Below, piece after piece: positions 59,976 to 64,000 of a DNA stretch of 64,000 nucleotides. Where the stretch lies: positions 1,176,428 to 1,240,427 of the forward strand of contig KV748212.1 in NCBI GenBank assembly GCA_001692895.1, in the 5' to 3' direction. Position 1 is the first letter of the stretch; each line of letters begins with the position of its first letter. Source of the stretch: Cenococcum geophilum 1.58 (lineage: Eukaryota; Ascomycota; Dothideomycetes; Gloniales; Gloniaceae). A model generated the notes under the pieces. It had not been told where the DNA came from, made no database searches, and saw only the letters and a list, made by a program, of their open reading frames with translations. The translations under genes and the position numbers were made by a program.

Positions 59976-60354
59976 CCTCACCAAAATTTTGCGGAGGGAG
60001 TATGATTTTAATTTTACTACTATAATACGCTAAGCCTTAATTATAACTGCCTCAAATTAAAGTTAGTGACTTGCCTAATTAAGCCAATTATATATAATTC
60101 TTGGTATTGCCCTCTATACTACTGCTACCTACCTATTAGTTATCTTCTGCTTTAAAACAATCTAGATAAAAGCGAGCTTAGTTTATACCTATTTCTGCTA
60201 CTCCCTAGCCGTCTAAAAAGGTTAAAAGGAAGCTATAGCCAAAGCTATATATAGTAAGGAAGGCAAGCAGGCTAAAATTACTATTACTATTACCGTTACT
60301 GGTGCTGCTCCTATCCCCGCTATTAGCTTAACCTATATTTATAGATTTAGATTT

Positions 60355-60450
60355 AGATAAGGGTAAGGATAGGAATAAGGATAAGAATAAGGATAAGGAT
60401 AAGGATAAGAAGAATAAGGAGGATAAGGATAAGGACGAGTATAAGGAGCT
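60355..60450 (+). repeat. AAGGAT hexamer array
   Basis: About fifteen units of aaggat or aagaat within the 3.06 kb TIR element. In one frame it would encode a Lys/Asp run (KDKD-like). Confidence 0.85.
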
Positions 60451-62138
60451 AGTAGAGACTAAGCACAAGCATTTAGATATATCGTTACTATCGCTACCGC
60501 CGCCCGTACGCTTTACAAGTATTTAAAAAGCAACTATTAGTAGTAGAAAAAAGACTCTACTTAGTATAAAGTTAGCTATATATAACACTAATAATCTATA
60601 CTTATTCTAGCTAGAGGAGTAGAGAGCAGATCTTACTAGATCTATTACCGTAAAAGTTTAAGGTTAGCTAGCTTAAAGCTGTCGCAATATATAAAAAGGC
60701 ATAGTAAGTTAACTACTACCCCTAAGAGATTTACTCTTGCGATAATCTTAAGTAAGCTATTAATATAGTTAAAGGGTAGCACTAGCGCCGGCCAATACAA
60801 TCTTTAGCCTTAAACTTTACCTTATATTTAGTTAAGTAAAAGGAGCTAGAGACTTAGGCTCCTACTACTACTTAAAGTTAGTAATTAAGTAAGAGGCTTA
60901 TAGGTAAAAGGATAAGTATATAGGCTTAACTCGCCGCTTTACCTGGCGCACTTACTGCTAAGAAAGCCTCTAGTAATTAAATACCCGTAATTGCTAATTA
61001 GTAGCCTTATATAAACGCTTACTGTTATAATAAGGGTAAGACTTATTAACAGAATAAGAAGTCGCCTAACTCGCCTAATTCGGAAATTAATTATTATCCT
61101 ATTAGTACGGATAACTTCCCATAGTAGAATAAAGAGCTACTTAGTAGCGCGTCTATGGTTAAGCAGCTGTTATAGAATATTATTGTTAACTTAGTAAACT
61201 AAAAGAAGAGGAGCTAGGGGAGTTATAAGTAGCAGGTAGTAGGAAAGGAAGATTCTATATTATTAACAAATAATCTTTTTAAGGCCTTTATAGCGTCTTA
61301 CTCTAGGCTAGCTAATTACCTACCCCCTTATCCTTATTACCCCTACCCTTTACTATATATAGGCGTTAAGCCGCCCTAGAACTTTAGCCCTATTTGGGTT
61401 AAAATAGACCTAATTAAGCTGCTTAGCTAGTTCTTTAAGTGGTTAGTATATAAGCTAGGCTTTTATAGTAAGTAGTAGAGGGTAATTTTAAAGCTAATTA
61501 AAGACAAGTTAGTAAAGGAAGAGTGGAATATTAATATACTAAATTTAAAGAAGCTAGGTAAAGGTATAACGTTAAATTTATAGAAGCGCTATAACTTTAA
61601 GGTTGGCACGCTGGCTTAAATTAAGAGTAAGATCTTAGCCTTTAAGCAATCTAGATAGTAGCTATCTATTAATCTACAATATATCCTGCCTCTTGGAAGT
61701 GTTGCCCTATATACGTCCTATATACTTAACTAATAGTAAAATATAAAAAGGCGTTAAAGCTCTTAAACTCCTTAACTAGCCGCTAGTTCCTTCTAATCTA
61801 AGCCTTAATATTATTAAAATGTTACCTTAATTAGATTATAATCTAGTGAATATAGCGGCAGAAATCTTAGCTTAATACTATACTGCTTATAGAGCTTACG
61901 GAGTCGTGCTAACTTATAAATTAATACGTTGTTAAGAATAAGGACTAAGCGCGGCCTTAGGTATAGTAAATAGTAAGGAAGCACTTACTCCTCTATAAAG
62001 GATTTAAATATTATAAAGGTAATAGAGCCTTAAAAGATAATATAGCTTATATATCTATCTACTAATAGCGCTAGTAGAAAGCTCCACCTCTCTAATCTCT
62101 TAAGTAGGCGTGCTACTCCGCAGTTAGTCCCTTCGTTA

Positions 62139-62490
62139 GGAAAAAATTTAGCAGCATTTAGCCAGCATTTGTAGCATTTCGCAGCATTTTATAGTATTTA
62201 AAAAAGACTATAGGTCTTAAGTAGTATCTAGGCAGCTATATATATATATATTATATATAAAAAACTTATTTTTAGATAGTTAATTAGATATAATATATTA
62301 TATAATAATTTTTTTTATAAATTACTTATAAAATATACTATATCTAATTAACTATCTTAAAATAAATTTTATATATAATATATATATATATAGCTGCCTA
62401 GATACTGCTTAAGGCCTATAGTCTTTTTTAAATACTATAAAATGCTGCGAAATGCTACAAATGCTGGCTAAATGCTGCTAAATTTTTTCC
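62139..62490. mobile_element. 352 bp palindromic MITE
   Basis: Almost perfect palindrome: ggaaaaaatttagcagcatt at the left is mirrored at the right, and the symmetry continues through the AT-rich centre (tagttaattagatata / tatatctaattaacta). TA flanks both sides (62137-62138, 62491-62492). The terminal sequence resembles that at 46367. It is nested in the 3.06 kb TIR element. Confidence 0.9.
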
Positions 62491-63063
62491 TAACGTTTAG
62501 GTAACTAGCCGTACTTCCTATTACTAGTCCTCTTATTCGCCGCTACCTTATTAAGAAATACTAGCTAATCTACTATCTAGCTCTTTTAAATACTAATCTA
62601 GGCGTTACGGAGGGTGGTGCTCCTCTTAGCCGCCTAAGCCTTAACTGCCTTTTATAACTAGCGAGCTTTCTTAAAAGCGTAGTATATACTTATAAGAGAG
62701 AGTAAGGCATTAAATTCGTTAAATAGAAAGGTCTATATCTTATCTAGATACACGGTTAGCTAGTCTTTAAGAAACTTAAGAAGCTTCTATATAATAAGTT
62801 AGCAGAAGACTTAGCACCATTTCTTAATAAGGTAGCAGAGATCTATATTAACCAAGAGTAACTATAGGTAGTGCGTACGGCTCGCCCTAAATGTCAAGGT
62901 TTAACTATAGCTAATAAATTATCTTCTTAGACACCTTTACTGCCTCTGTAATAGCTGCTACACTTTTATTAGCTTTAACACAAAGCCTAATTCTATAAAC
63001 AACTTCATCTAGAAGGCGGCGGCCCATAATTACGACGATTGTAGTGGTAAAATTAAAATCATA

Positions 63064-63343
63064 ACGTGCCTTACCCCCAAGCGAGACACTCTTAGCTTAA
63101 CTTATAACTCTAATAACTCTACTAATATTATTATTAAATGAAGTATAATATATATTTATATAAGCTATTATATTAGTAAAATAATATTTAAATTAAAAAA
63201 TTAAAAAATTATATATTCCCTACCTTAATAAAATTAATTTAAAATGGCTGTATATCTTATATTACATTTTATTTATTTTTAAACTTAATATTAGTCACAC
63301 AGGGTGACTCACCAATAACGACTACTCGAGTAGGTTACAGTGA
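63064..63343. other. AT-rich spacer before the copia LTR
   Basis: No gene or repeat recognised; from about 63110 it is very AT-rich. A short tgactcacc/ggtgactc neighbourhood near 63300 keeps CA/TG. Confidence 0.5.
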
Positions 63344-64000
63344 TGTTGGTTAATAAAGCTTATTAATTAGAATGAGGAAGGGTAAGAAGCTTAAGACTCC
63401 TCGCCACACTAGTGCCGCGGCGTCACGTGACGACCGCCAGCCTCATTCCCGACACTAGCAACTCTTCTTTTATGGCTGCCATCTATATATAAATACTGCT
63501 TAACTAGCGTAATAAATATCAATCCTCCTTACTTACTATTGCTATTGTAATATAAGTCTCGCTATCTAAAAATTTGCCTCTTAGTACGTAGTGCTTTCTT
63601 GCTTAAAGTTATAGGTGGATATTATATTAGGGCCGCCAAGGCGCTAGTTATAAGCGAGCCAATAGCGATTTTCTATGCCGGGTATGGAAAATCCTAATTA
63701 GCTAGTTAAAATCAGGGTCTATAGAATATTATACTCTTACTCCCTTTTAACCTAACCTTTAACTTATATATATAGAGTGTTTATATTAATAAACGCTTCT
63801 AAAGCCTTATTTAGGTTTGCCTTTGTTATTATATCTACTAGGTTATCTTAACCGTTAATTTATTAAATCTTAAAGAGTTCTTGCCGTTTGTAGGATTAAT
63901 AAAGTACCATAATGTCAATTATAAGGCGCTTCTCCTTTATAGTACTAAGCTTAACTAAACACTTATAAAGGGAATATAAGTCGGTATATACAATTATAGG
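63344..64000 (-). mobile_element. Ty1/copia element, 3' LTR and pol end, running off the right edge
   Basis: An LTR starts at 63344 (tgttggttaataaagc on the plus strand) and extends to roughly 63600-63650; its other end was not resolved. Minus-strand frames at 64000-63770 carry the C-terminal copia RNase H wording: VYTDLYSLYKCLVKL, KEKRLIIDIMVL and INGQDNLVDIITKA. The remaining element lies beyond 64000. The LTR keeps a GC-rich core around 63410-63450. Confidence 0.8.

Larger units (their letters stand above)
60003..63061. mobile_element. 3.06 kb TIR DNA element of unknown transposase type
   Basis: Inverted ends of at least 17 bp (tgattttaattttactac at 60003; its mirrored form ends at 63061), with TA on both sides (60001-60002 and 63062-63063). 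Inner bases keep weaker mirror similarity (taattat near 60045 and 63030). The interior is RIP-broken. A possible frame around 61390-61680 reads LIKLLSQFFKWLVYKLG and LVKEEWNINILNLKKLGKG; I do not recognise it as a known transposase. A palindromic MITE is nested at 62139-62490. Confidence 0.65.

Overview
The window looks like a chromosome segment of a filamentous ascomycete (Pezizomycotina; a Eurotiomycete is only a guess). Three spliced nuclear genes have short 48-84 bp introns with GT...AG ends and CTAAC-like branch points. The rest of the DNA is full of transposons that carry repeat-induced point mutation (RIP): CpA and TpG are almost gone, TpA is in great excess, CpG survives, and Gln, Trp and Arg codons have become TAG or TAA in every transposon reading frame.

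Layout. (1) 1-18.7 kb is nested, RIP-degraded retroelements: a Ty3/gypsy chromovirus split by a Tad1-like LINE, which is itself split by an 820 bp palindromic TIR element; then a second gypsy split by a second LINE; then a short LINE 3' end and a solo LTR. (2) About 18.7-28.8 kb is a gene island with normal base composition: a C2H2/fungal-specific transcription factor (minus), the NDUFA5-type complex I subunit (minus), and an Eps1-like membrane-anchored protein disulfide isomerase (plus). The last two share a 364 bp divergent promoter region. (3) About 28.8-64 kb is again RIP-degraded: two gypsy chromoviruses head to head, a Ty1/copia fragment, a pogo/Fot1-like DDE transposon relic, microsatellite and minisatellite arrays, a Crypton-type tyrosine-recombinase relic, a gag-only LTR element with both LTRs and a target duplication, a full-length LINE carrying a 1.0 kb LINE-tailed insertion, a 3.06 kb TIR element carrying a palindromic MITE, and a copia element that runs off the right edge.

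No new defence or metabolic system is visible. The informative content is the readable insertion history (six LTR or LINE insertions with matched target-site duplications, plus TA-flanked TIR elements), the Crypton, the non-autonomous elements, and how RIP removed catalytic aspartates. Coordinates of transposon domains are approximate; splice sites of the three genes were placed by reading frame and motif continuity.
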